Below, one piece after another: positions 7,424 through 15,541 of a stretch of DNA of 64,000 bases. Under the pieces are notes generated by a model that worked only from the letters and a program-made list of their open reading frames with translations, was not told the origin of the DNA and searched no databases. The first letter of the stretch is position 1, and each line of letters opens with the position of its first letter. The stretch lies in assembly GCF_014219065.1 (NCBI RefSeq), contig NZ_JACLGO010000002.1, positions 62,001 to 126,000 on the forward strand, in the 5' to 3' direction. Origin of the DNA: Halopseudomonas xiamenensis (GTDB taxonomy: Bacteria; Pseudomonadota; Gammaproteobacteria; Pseudomonadales; Pseudomonadaceae). The position numbers and the translations under genes are program-made.

Positions 7424-8305
7424 ATGATTGCCACGGGTAATATTCCATGGCGCCGAGCCACTCAGGGTTCAATGGCGCCCGCCTGCATGCAGACCAACCC
7501 GAACTGGGCCTGCAGTGAGGATGCACCGGCGCTGCCGGATGTATTGAAGCTGCTCAGTTTCAATATCCAGGTCGGCATCAATACCCAGCGTTATCATCAC
7601 TATCTGACCCGTGGCTGGCAGCACCTGCTGCCCCATGCCCGGCGCCAGCAGACGCTGGGCCAGATCGCCCAGCTGCTGAATGACTTCGACGTGGTGGCAT
7701 TGCAGGAAGTCGACGGCGGCAGCCTGCGCTCCGGCTTCATCAACCAGGTCGAGCACCTGGCCCGGGAAAGCCAGTTTCCCTACTGGTACCAACAGCTCAA
7801 CCGCAACCTGGGCCGCTTCGCCCAGCATTCCAACGGCTTCCTCAGCCGCTACCAGCCGCAGTTGCTGGAAGACCACAAGCTGCCCGGCATGCTGCCCGGA
7901 CGCGGGGCCATTCTGACCAGCTTCGGGCAGGGCCCGGACAGCCTGCTGGTGGTGATGATGCACCTGGCGCTGAGTACCCGCACCCGCGCCAGCCAGTTGG
8001 CCTATATTCGTGAGCGTATTGCCGATCACGCCCACGTGGTGTTGATGGGCGACATGAATACCCATGCCGAGGACCTGCTGGAGCGCTCACCGCTGAGCGG
8101 CAGCAACCTGCACACGGCGAGCCTGCCCGGCACCTATCCGAGCTGGAAGCCAGCACGCGTGCTGGACCATATCCTGCTCAGCCCGAGCCTGAGCATCGAA
8201 CAGGTGGACGTGCTGCCGCAGCCGATCTCCGATCACCTGCCAGTGGCCATGCATATTCGCCTGCCCGAAAGCCTGTGCAGTCTGCCGGCCGCCAACCAGC
8301 AATAA
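7424..8305 (+). CDS. Endonuclease/exonuclease/phosphatase family protein
   Basis: A 293-residue protein of the EEP (DNase I-like) superfamily. Recognisable parts are LLSFNIQVG at the start of the fold (about 43), the metal-binding LQEVDGG (about 92), GDMNTHAEDL (about 210) and the C-terminal SDHLPV motif carrying the catalytic Asp-His. Substrate cannot be told: relatives cut nucleic acids, phospholipids or inositol phosphates. No clear signal peptide is seen. GAGGA lies 7 bp before the ATG. Same gene order as in P. aeruginosa (dsbA, then this, then ampDh2 nearby). Its TAA overlaps the next ATG by one base (TAATG), suggesting translational coupling. Confidence 0.85.
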   Translation: MIATGNIPWRRATQGSMAPACMQTNPNWACSEDAPALPDVLKLLSFNIQVGINTQRYHHYLTRGWQHLLPHARRQQTLGQIAQLLNDFDVVALQEVDGGSLRSGFINQVEHLARESQFPYWYQQLNRNLGRFAQHSNGFLSRYQPQLLEDHKLPGMLPGRGAILTSFGQGPDSLLVVMMHLALSTRTRASQLAYIRERIADHAHVVLMGDMNTHAEDLLERSPLSGSNLHTASLPGTYPSWKPARVLDHILLSPSLSIEQVDVLPQPISDHLPVAMHIRLPESLCSLPAANQQ

Positions 8306-9162
8306 TGCCCCGACTGCTGCCGCGCCCACTCGCGCCTCTTGCCGGCCTGCTGTTCATCGTCCTGCTGCTGGCCGGCTGCAGCCGCGGCCTGCAGATCGAC
8401 ACCAGCCATACTGCCCGTGGCCAGGACAGCCGCGTGCAGTACGTGATCCTGCACTACACATCCTCCAACTCGGCGCGGGCGCTCAATACCCTGACCCTGG
8501 GCGAGGTCAGCAGCCATTACCTGATCGATAGCGGCAAGCCGGTGATCTACCGGCTGGTCGACGAGGACCGTCGCGCCTGGCACGCCGGCGACAGCAGCTG
8601 GCAGGGTCGCACCTGGCTGAACGCCAGCTCCATCGGTATCGAGATAGTGCATCCCGGCTACCGGGATACGCCGCAAGGACGCCACTGGTACCCCTGGGAC
8701 CAGCAGCAGATCGAGCGGCTGATCCCCTTGCTGCAGGACATACTGCAACGCCACGACCTGCCGCCGGAGCGGGTGCTCGGCCACAGTGATATCGCCCCGC
8801 AGCGCAAGCTCGATCCCGGCCCGCTGTTTCCCTGGCAGCAGCTGGCCGAGGCGGGCGTGGCCATCTGGCCGGACGCGGCCCAGGTCGCCCAGTACCAGTA
8901 CCTGCTGGCTGAGCAGACGCCACCGCTGGCCTGGTTCGAGACCACCCTGCAGCGCTTCGGCTACAGCACCGCCGGCCGACCGGGGCAAACCGACGCCCTG
9001 CGCAACGTCATCGCCGCGTTCCAGATGCGCTTCCGGCCGGCCCGGCATGACGGCCTGCCGGACGCGCAGACCGCCGCCATGCTCGCCGCGCTGGTGCCAG
9101 GCAGCTTTGCACAGATCGAGCGTTTCACCGGCCTGGCCGAGCCAGCCATCGACCTACCGTAG
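8305..9162 (+). CDS. ampDh2: N-acetylmuramyl-L-alanine amidase lipoprotein AmpDh2
   Basis: A 285-residue lipoprotein. The signal peptide ends in the lipobox LLAGC (Cys25), so it is likely anchored in the outer membrane. The Amidase_2 domain (about 45-190) has the zinc ligands in VILHYTSSN, an IGIEIVHPG segment and GHSDIAPQRKLDPG; it cuts the amide bond between MurNAc and the stem peptide. A PG_binding_1 helical domain follows at about 205-275. This fits periplasmic AmpDh2/AmiD rather than the cytoplasmic AmpD. The start at 8305 was chosen because it gives a proper lipoprotein signal and couples to the preceding stop; an upstream ATG at 8275 would spoil it. Confidence 0.88.
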   Translation: MPRLLPRPLAPLAGLLFIVLLLAGCSRGLQIDTSHTARGQDSRVQYVILHYTSSNSARALNTLTLGEVSSHYLIDSGKPVIYRLVDEDRRAWHAGDSSWQGRTWLNASSIGIEIVHPGYRDTPQGRHWYPWDQQQIERLIPLLQDILQRHDLPPERVLGHSDIAPQRKLDPGPLFPWQQLAEAGVAIWPDAAQVAQYQYLLAEQTPPLAWFETTLQRFGYSTAGRPGQTDALRNVIAAFQMRFRPARHDGLPDAQTAAMLAALVPGSFAQIERFTGLAEPAIDLP

Positions 9163-9179
9163 AAGGGACTAGCCGACAC

Positions 9180-10409
9180 ATGCTCAATGGAATCTGGCTG
9201 AGCTTCTTTCTCGCCGCCGCCGCCGCGGCGCTATGGCAATGGCTGGGACTCGGTGATGGCGAGGTGTTCAGCCGCCTGGTGACGGCGCTGTTCGACATGG
9301 CGCGGCTGAGCGTCGAGATCGTGCTGGTGCTGGTCGGCACCATGACCCTGTGGCTGGGCTTCCTGGCGATCGCCGAAAAGGCCGGGCTGATCCGCCTGCT
9401 GGCACGGGTACTGGACCCGCTGTTCCGCCGCCTGATGCCGGGCGTGCCCAGCGGCCACCCGGCGCTGGGGCATATCAGCATGAATTTTGCCGCCAATATC
9501 CTGGGCCTGGACAATGCCGCCACGCCGATCGGCATCAAGGCCATGCACTCGCTGCAGGAGCTCAATCCGCAGAAGGACACCGCGACCAATGCGCAGATCC
9601 TGTTCCTGGTGCTCAACAGCTCGTCGCTGACCCTGCTGCCGGTAACCGTGTTCATGTACCGCGCGCAGCAGGGCGCCACCGACCCGACCCTGGTGTTCCT
9701 GCCGATCCTGCTGGCCACCACCGCCTCCAGCCTGGTCGGACTGCTGTCCGTGGCCTTCATGCAGCGTCTGCGCCTACATGACCCTGTGGTACTGGCCTAT
9801 CTGCTGGCCGGCGCCGTCGGCATGGGCCTGCTGCTGACCAGCCTGGCCGGGATGTCGGCCCAGGCGCTGGCGGCCACCTCGTCGCTGGTCGGCAACCTGA
9901 CCCTGTTCGGCATCATCATCCTGTTCCTGGGTGTCGCCGCGCTGCGCCGGGTGCCGGTGTACGACACCTTCATTGCCGGAGCCAAGGAAGGCTTCAGCTT
10001 CACCATCTCGCTGCTGCCGTTCCTGATCGCCATGCTGGTGGCCATCGGCGTACTGCGCGCCAGCGGGGTGCTGGATGCCGGTCTGGAAGGCATCCGCTGG
10101 ATGATCGAGGGCCTGGGCTGGGACACCCGCTTCATCGACGCGCTGCCGACCGCCTTCATGAAGCCACTGTCCGGCAGCGGAGCGCGGGCGATGATGATCG
10201 AGACCATGGACAACTTCGGCGTCGACAGCTTCCCGGCACTGCTGGCAGCGACCTTCCAGGGCAGCACCGAAACCACCTTCTACGTGCTCGCAGTGTATTT
10301 CGGCGCGGTCGGCATTACCCGCATCCGGCATGGATTGGGTTGTGCGCTGGTCTCGGATCTGGCGGGTATGCTGACGGCAATTGGTGTATGTTACTGGTTC
10401 TTCGGTTAG
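9180..10409 (+). CDS. SpmA/SpmB-like fused nucleoside-recognition membrane protein
   Basis: A 409-residue integral membrane protein with about ten hydrophobic segments. It has two halves resembling the Gate/nucleoside-recognition domain: the first with SGHPALGHISMNFAANILGLDNAATPIGIKA-type sequence (about 95-125) and the second with the STETTFYVLAVYFG segment near residue 365. Bacillus SpmA and SpmB are separate proteins for spore maturation; in Gram-negatives the fused form is common but its transport or envelope role is unknown. It starts 17 bp after ampDh2 and may share its transcript. Confidence 0.75.
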   Translation: MLNGIWLSFFLAAAAAALWQWLGLGDGEVFSRLVTALFDMARLSVEIVLVLVGTMTLWLGFLAIAEKAGLIRLLARVLDPLFRRLMPGVPSGHPALGHISMNFAANILGLDNAATPIGIKAMHSLQELNPQKDTATNAQILFLVLNSSSLTLLPVTVFMYRAQQGATDPTLVFLPILLATTASSLVGLLSVAFMQRLRLHDPVVLAYLLAGAVGMGLLLTSLAGMSAQALAATSSLVGNLTLFGIIILFLGVAALRRVPVYDTFIAGAKEGFSFTISLLPFLIAMLVAIGVLRASGVLDAGLEGIRWMIEGLGWDTRFIDALPTAFMKPLSGSGARAMMIETMDNFGVDSFPALLAATFQGSTETTFYVLAVYFGAVGITRIRHGLGCALVSDLAGMLTAIGVCYWFFG

Positions 10410-10800
10410 GTACTACTTCGCCATCCAGACCCGTCGCCAGGAGCTGGAGGATAGCCAGCAATTCAGCGCCCTATCCTAGGATGCCGGAGTGGAGTTCCCA
10501 CTGGACTACAATGCTGCTTCACTTAACGCCGCCATCCTTCATTAAGCTCCGTCATCCTTCGCGAAGGCGAAGGATCCACCAGCCACTCCGGGTCAGCCGA
10601 AACCCTGGATCCTTCGCCTTCGCGAAGAATGACGAGGTAGAGAGCAATCCCGCATTGTTTAAGGTCAGCTCAGGAGTGGGATTAACGGCCAAGGATTAGA
10701 GTCCGGCGCATTTGCTGTGCAGCAGGCATTCAAACCTTACATCGACTCTCCCGCTGGCCGTGCTGCTAAGCTGTACCTGAGCCCATGACGGAAGTCGCGC
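10410..10800. other. 390-bp intergenic region with no supported gene
   Basis: The gap holds a large inverted repeat at 10550-10634 and otherwise featureless sequence. A short plus-strand ORF across 10340-10699 overlaps the 3' end of the SpmAB gene and the repeat and shows no protein-like character. The promoter of the downstream RNase J-like operon should lie in 10640-10790, but no convincing -35/-10 pair stands out. Confidence 0.6.
10550..10634. repeat. Long inverted repeat (REP/MITE-like element)
   Basis: The arms at 10550-10578 and 10606-10634 are 29 bp, complementary except for one position, and flank a 27-nt spacer. Each arm itself contains the self-complementary TTCGCGAA and a GGATCC site. 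The start CGTCATCCTTCGCGAAGG resembles the scattered GTCATTCCCGCGAAGG-type intergenic repeats of many proteobacteria. There is no T-tract, so it is more likely a mobile palindromic repeat than a terminator. No transposase is nearby. Confidence 0.75.
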
Positions 10801-12141
10801 ATGCCTGCACCACGTTTCGATCAACTGCACCGCCAGTCCGGTCCTTTCTTCGTCGCTCTCGGCGGCGCCGGGATGTTCGGCGCCAATCTGTATCTGTATG
10901 GCTCCGGCGGACAGTGGATTGGCATCGATTGCGGAGTGGCCCTGGAATCCACCGCCAGCGGTGACAACCGCGTGTCGGTACCCAGCCTCAGCGCCCTGAG
11001 CAAACACGACATCCAGCTCAGTGCGCTGCTCATCACCCACGGCCATGAAGACCATATCGGCGCCATTCCCTTCCTCTGGCGTGAGCTTGGCTGTCCGTTG
11101 TACGTCAGTCCGTTCACCGCGCAGTTGATCCGCGGCAGGTTGGCGCCGAACCTGGATTGGCCGCCGCTGCATGAAATCAGACCGCTACAGGCCATTGGCC
11201 TGGGCAACTTCCAGGCCGAATGGATTCCGGTCACCCACTCGATCCCCGAGTCCCACGGCATTCTGTTGCAGGTTGCCGGCAAGCGCCTGTATCACAGCGG
11301 CGACTGGAAGCTGGATGCCCAGCCGCTGGTTGGCGAGCTGACCGCCGAAGGCCGCCTGCGGGCCATTGGCCGGGAGGGCGTCGATGTGCTGATCGGCGAC
11401 TCCACCAATGCGCCCAACACCGGCGCCAGCCGCTCCGAAGCCGCCGTGCAGGATGGTCTGTCAGATGCCATACGCAGCTGCCACGGGCGGGTGATCGTTA
11501 GCTGCTTCGCCAGCAACCTGGCGCGCCTGCACAGCCTGGCGGACATCGCCATGGACACTGGCCGCTACGCCGGACTGCTTGGGCGCAGCCTATTGCGCAT
11601 GCACAGCCATGGCCGGGCCCATGGCTATCTGCGCAGCCGACCGGGCTTTATCGGTGCCTGGGAGCTGGGATTTCTACCCCGGGAGCAACAACTCTGGGTC
11701 TGCACCGGTAGCCAGGGTGAGCCCGCGGCGGCACTGGGACGGCTGGCCAGCGGCAGCCATCCGCAACTGACCCTGGAGGCCGGTGACAGCGTGCTGTTCT
11801 CCTCCAGGCTGATTCCCGGCAACGAACTGCCGCTGGAACGTATCCGCCAGCAACTGCAGGGGCAGGGCGTGCATATCATCGATGACGACATGGCGCCCAT
11901 CCATGCCTCCGGGCATCCGCCGCAGGAGGATCTGCGCCAGCTATATGACTGGCTGCGCCCACGCTACCTGTTGCCGGTACACGGCGAGCTCTACCATCAG
12001 CAGGCGCATATGGATTTCGCCAGGCGCCTGGGCATCGGTGGACTGATACCGAGCAATGGCGAACTGATCGACCTCAGCGCCCAGCCATGTCGCATCGCCG
12101 AGCTGCCCTGGGCGCTATGCGCAGTGGACCGCAACGGATGA
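10801..12141 (+). CDS. RNase J-like metallo-beta-lactamase/beta-CASP protein
   Basis: A 446-residue cytoplasmic protein. The metallo-beta-lactamase core shows HGHEDHIGA (His80, His82, Asp84, His85), a further histidine in THSIPESHG and the metal ligand in HSGDWKLD (about 164). The beta-CASP part follows with GDSTNA, CTGSQGEP and the C-terminal IHASGHP. These are RNase J-type motifs (5'-3' exo/endoribonuclease); the protein is shorter than Bacillus RNase J (about 555) and lacks most of its C-terminal domain. Pseudomonads rely mainly on RNase E, so its RNA target is unclear. Its stop overlaps the next gene by ATGA. Confidence 0.75.
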   Translation: MPAPRFDQLHRQSGPFFVALGGAGMFGANLYLYGSGGQWIGIDCGVALESTASGDNRVSVPSLSALSKHDIQLSALLITHGHEDHIGAIPFLWRELGCPLYVSPFTAQLIRGRLAPNLDWPPLHEIRPLQAIGLGNFQAEWIPVTHSIPESHGILLQVAGKRLYHSGDWKLDAQPLVGELTAEGRLRAIGREGVDVLIGDSTNAPNTGASRSEAAVQDGLSDAIRSCHGRVIVSCFASNLARLHSLADIAMDTGRYAGLLGRSLLRMHSHGRAHGYLRSRPGFIGAWELGFLPREQQLWVCTGSQGEPAAALGRLASGSHPQLTLEAGDSVLFSSRLIPGNELPLERIRQQLQGQGVHIIDDDMAPIHASGHPPQEDLRQLYDWLRPRYLLPVHGELYHQQAHMDFARRLGIGGLIPSNGELIDLSAQPCRIAELPWALCAVDRNG

Positions 12142-13481
12142 TGCCCGTCCGCCAGCGCCTCGATGCCCTGTTCAACCTGCGCCGGGGCGAGGCCGTGCCG
12201 GTGCTGCTGGCGGTACTGTTCTTCTTCTGCGTACTCACCGCGCTGATGATCCTGCGTCCGGCGCGTGACGCCCTGGGCATGCAGCGCGGCATCGAGGCGG
12301 TACGCTGGCTGTTCATCGGCACCGCATTGGTCACCCTGCTGGTCAACCCGCTGTTCGGCTGGCTGATCAGCCGTTTTCGGCGGCTGCAGTTCATTGCCGC
12401 CACCTATGTGTTCTTCGCCCTCAGCCTGGTCGGCTTTCATCTGCTGCTGGTACTGACCCCGCAGGCGGTCGGCGAACTCAGCGGCCAGGTGTTCTATGTC
12501 TGGTTCAGCGTGTTCAACCTGTTCGCCACCATGCTGTTCTGGGCGCTGATGGCCGACCGCTTCACCCTGGAGCAGAGCAAGCGGCTGTTCGCGCTGATCG
12601 CCGTGGGCGGCACGCTGGGGGCGATCTTCGGCCCCTGGCTGGCATCGCTGCTGGCCACGCCTTTGGGTACCCCGGCGCTGCTGCTGATCTCGGCCGGGTT
12701 CCTGCTGCTGGCCCTGCTCGCCGCCTGGGCGGTGGCCCGCAGCCAGCCGCAGCCCATGGGGCCAGCTACCGAGCAGCAGGCGGTGATCGGCGGCAGTGCC
12801 TGGCAGGGACTCAAGGCGGTGTTCCGCTCACGCTACCTGCTGGGCATTGCCGGCTATGTGATCTGCATGACACTGATGGCCACCCTGCTGTATTTCACCC
12901 GCTTGCAGATGGTCGCCGCGCTCGGTGATGACATGGATATGCGCACCACACTGTTCGCCCGCATCGATCTGCTCACCCAACTGACCACCCTGTTGCTGCA
13001 GACGCTGATCGCCGGGCGGGTGATGAAGCGCTTCGGCGTCCCTGTGACCCTGATGCTGCTGCCGCTGACCGTGATGCTGGGCTTCATCGGCCTGGCCATG
13101 GTCGCCAGCCTGGCCGTGCTGATCCTGTTCGAGGCGGCGTTCCGGGCGATCCAGCGGGCGCTGACCCGGCCGGCGCGCGAGACGCTGTATACCGTGGTCA
13201 GCCGTGAGGACAAGTACAAATCCAAGGCCTTCATCGATACCTTCGGCTACCGTGGCGGCGATGTACTCGGCGCCCAGCTCGAGGGCCTGCTCGGCCGGTT
13301 GGGCATGGGCCTGGCCGGGCTGGCCAGCGTCGCCATCCCGCTGGCACTGGCCTGGGCGGCGCTTGGCCTGTGGCTGGGCCGAGCCCAGCAGCGGCTCGCC
13401 GCCGCACAGGCAGATACGCTGCCCACCACCCCGGCGCATACACCGGACCCACCTTCCGCGACCAGGAGACAACAACAATGA
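12138..13481 (+). CDS. MFS-fold transporter, Npt1/Npt2 nucleotide-exchanger-like
   Basis: A 447-residue inner-membrane protein with about 12 hydrophobic helices. The N-terminal stretch with RPARDALGM after the first helix and the loop REDKYKSKAFIDTFGYRGGD are typical of proteins annotated as NTP/NDP exchange (ATP:ADP antiporter-like) transporters in free-living bacteria, whose real substrate is unknown. I chose the ATG at 12138, which overlaps the upstream TGA by 4 bp; a start at 12087 would lie well inside the previous gene. The C-terminal 35 residues are Pro/Thr-rich and probably disordered. The 3' end again overlaps the next start by ATGA. Confidence 0.7.
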   Translation: MMPVRQRLDALFNLRRGEAVPVLLAVLFFFCVLTALMILRPARDALGMQRGIEAVRWLFIGTALVTLLVNPLFGWLISRFRRLQFIAATYVFFALSLVGFHLLLVLTPQAVGELSGQVFYVWFSVFNLFATMLFWALMADRFTLEQSKRLFALIAVGGTLGAIFGPWLASLLATPLGTPALLLISAGFLLLALLAAWAVARSQPQPMGPATEQQAVIGGSAWQGLKAVFRSRYLLGIAGYVICMTLMATLLYFTRLQMVAALGDDMDMRTTLFARIDLLTQLTTLLLQTLIAGRVMKRFGVPVTLMLLPLTVMLGFIGLAMVASLAVLILFEAAFRAIQRALTRPARETLYTVVSREDKYKSKAFIDTFGYRGGDVLGAQLEGLLGRLGMGLAGLASVAIPLALAWAALGLWLGRAQQRLAAAQADTLPTTPAHTPDPPSATRRQQQ

Positions 13482-14422
13482 TCACGCGACGCGACTACCT
13501 CAAACTCTGTGCCGCCACCGGCGTGGCACTGGCCATCAACCCCCGCCTGCTGCTGGCCGACGACAGCCCGCGCCAGTTGCTCACCCGTACCATCCCCGGC
13601 ACCAGCGAGCAGCTACCGATAATCGGGCTGGGCAGTTCGGCTTCCTTCTCGCGGATCGCCGGCGAGGGCGATAACGCCACTGTGCGCGAACTGCTGCAGA
13701 CCCTGGTGGAGCAGGGTGCCAGCGTGTTCGACACGGCACCCAGCTACGGCGCAGCCGAGCGGGTAGCCGGCGAGATTGCCCGGGACAGCGGGCTCAATGA
13801 GAAACTGTTCTGGGCCACCAAGGTCAATGTCGCCGGGCGCGGCGGTGGCTCGGCCGATCCGGCGGCAGCCCGGGCGCAGATCGAGCAGTCCTTCGACTGG
13901 CTGGGCAAACCGGAAATGGACCTGATCCAGGTACACAACCTGGGCGACGTACCCACCCAGCTCGGCCTGCTGCGCGAATACCAGGAAGCGGGCAGGCTGC
14001 GCTACATCGGCGTGACCACCACCTTCCCCGAGCAGTACCAGGAGCTGGAACGGCTGATGAGCAGCGAACCGCTGAACTTCATCGGCATCGACTATGCCGT
14101 CGACAATCGGGTCATGGAGCAGCGCATCCTGCCACTGGCACAGGAACGCGGGATCGGTGTGCTGGTGTATTTGCCATTCGGTCGGACCCGCCTGTGGCAG
14201 TTGGTGGAAGGGCGCACGCTGCCGGACTGGGCAGCCGAGTATGATATCGCCAGCTGGGGCCAGTTCTTTCTCAAGTTCGCGGTCTCACATCCGGCGGTGA
14301 CCTGCGCCACCCCGGCCACCAGCCAGGTGCGGCACCTGATCGACAACCTGGGTGCGGCCAGCGGACGGCTGCCGGACGAGGAGGGGCGTCAGCGCATGAT
14401 TGCCCATATCGAATCGCTTTAA
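13478..14422 (+). CDS. Tat-exported aldo/keto reductase
   Basis: A 314-residue protein. The N-terminus TRRDYLKLCAATGVALA fits the twin-arginine signal (S/T-R-R-x-F-L-K), so a folded enzyme is probably exported to the periplasm. The rest is an aldo/keto reductase TIM barrel: GLGSSASFSR, FDTAPSYGAAER (with Asp and Tyr of the catalytic set), ATKVNV, DLIQVHNLG and YIGVTTTF. Export with a pre-bound NAD(P)H cofactor is typical of Tat substrates but the substrate is unknown. AGGAG precedes the ATG, and an AACAACAA run at 13469-13478 lies over the start, a possible Hfq/Crc site. It overlaps the MFS gene by 4 bp. Confidence 0.85.
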   Translation: MITRRDYLKLCAATGVALAINPRLLLADDSPRQLLTRTIPGTSEQLPIIGLGSSASFSRIAGEGDNATVRELLQTLVEQGASVFDTAPSYGAAERVAGEIARDSGLNEKLFWATKVNVAGRGGGSADPAAARAQIEQSFDWLGKPEMDLIQVHNLGDVPTQLGLLREYQEAGRLRYIGVTTTFPEQYQELERLMSSEPLNFIGIDYAVDNRVMEQRILPLAQERGIGVLVYLPFGRTRLWQLVEGRTLPDWAAEYDIASWGQFFLKFAVSHPAVTCATPATSQVRHLIDNLGAASGRLPDEEGRQRMIAHIESL

Positions 14423-14535
14423 GAGGCCATCAAATATCTACGGGCCGACCGACATACGGCGCAGTCATCAAGGCGCTGATCGCTGCACCGCGGTCTTTCG
14501 ATATACTGAGCAGCTTCGCCCGCCAGGAAAACACC

Positions 14536-15507
14536 ATGAACACCATGAACGCCGCCGTACTGGCAGACTATGGCCAGGTGCCGACACTGGGCCAGCTGCC
14601 CGCCCCGCAACCGGCAGCCGGTCAGCTGCGGATCAGGATGGAAGCGGCCAGTATCAAGCAGCTGGACAAGCTGAAGGCCAGCGGCAAGCACTACACCCGT
14701 TATCCGGCATTTCCCGTGGCCGTGGGTGTGGATGGCGTGGGCCGTACCGAGGATGGCCGTCGCGTGTATGCCATGGGCGTGACCGGTATGCTGGCCGAGT
14801 ACGCCCTGGTGGACGAACAGGACTGCGTGAGCGTCCCGGAAAACCTGCCCGCGTCACTGGCCGCCGTGTTACCCAATGCATTATTGGGGTCCGATGCAGC
14901 GCTGGTAGAGCGTGCGCACATACAACCTGGCCAGGTGGTATTGATCAACGGTGCTACCGGCGTTTCCGGGCGCATGGCCGTGCAGGCAGCGCGTATACGG
15001 GGTGCCGGTCGCATCATTGCCACTGGCCGCAACGCCAGCTCCCTGCAGCAACTGCATGCACTGGGCGCCGACCAGTGCATTTCGCTGCTCGACGACCCGG
15101 CACGGATCCTTGAACAGCTCACCCAGGTGCAGCAACACAGCCCGGTCAACATCGTCCTGGACTACCTGTGGGGCCAGCCCATGCAGATACTGCTCCAGGC
15201 TTTCGCCGGGCACTGCCCCGAGCCGGTCAGCATCATCACCATCGGCCAGATGGCAGGCGCCAATATCGAACTGGCCTCCGGCACGCTGCGCAGCCAGCCC
15301 ATCAACCTGATGGGTTCCGGGCTGGGCAGCATCAGCAAGCCCCAACTGCGGCAATACAATCAGAAGCACCTGACGGCAATGCTGGCCAGGGCGGCAGCGG
15401 GGGAACTGGTGGCCGATTACCAGGAGTTCACCCTGGCCGACATCAGCCAAGCCTGGCAAGCCACTGTCGAACCCGGCGCGCGGGCCGTCGTGCGCATGGT
15501 CGGTTGA
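14536..15507 (+). CDS. Quinone oxidoreductase-like MDR-family enzyme
   Basis: A 323-residue zinc-independent medium-chain dehydrogenase/reductase. It has a GroES-like N-terminal domain (about 1-110, lacking structural-zinc cysteines) and a Rossmann domain with INGATGVSGRMAVQAAR (about 139-155) for NADPH. FAVE-type neighbours such as PauR do not explain its role; relatives reduce quinones or enones. AGGAAA lies before the ATG, and a second ATG two codons on is possible. The gap of 113 bp from the aldo/keto reductase suggests its own promoter. It is not in the usual qor position beside hemF, where no qor is found in this window. Confidence 0.8.
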   Translation: MNTMNAAVLADYGQVPTLGQLPAPQPAAGQLRIRMEAASIKQLDKLKASGKHYTRYPAFPVAVGVDGVGRTEDGRRVYAMGVTGMLAEYALVDEQDCVSVPENLPASLAAVLPNALLGSDAALVERAHIQPGQVVLINGATGVSGRMAVQAARIRGAGRIIATGRNASSLQQLHALGADQCISLLDDPARILEQLTQVQQHSPVNIVLDYLWGQPMQILLQAFAGHCPEPVSIITIGQMAGANIELASGTLRSQPINLMGSGLGSISKPQLRQYNQKHLTAMLARAAAGELVADYQEFTLADISQAWQATVEPGARAVVRMVG

Positions 15508-15541
15508 ACGATCCAGCGGCCGACTGACCGGCTCCTCGGCC

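Noticed and set aside
10340-10699. 119-codon ORF across the SpmAB end and the inverted repeat
   Set aside because: Overlaps a real gene end and a repeat; no recognisable domain or ribosome-binding site.
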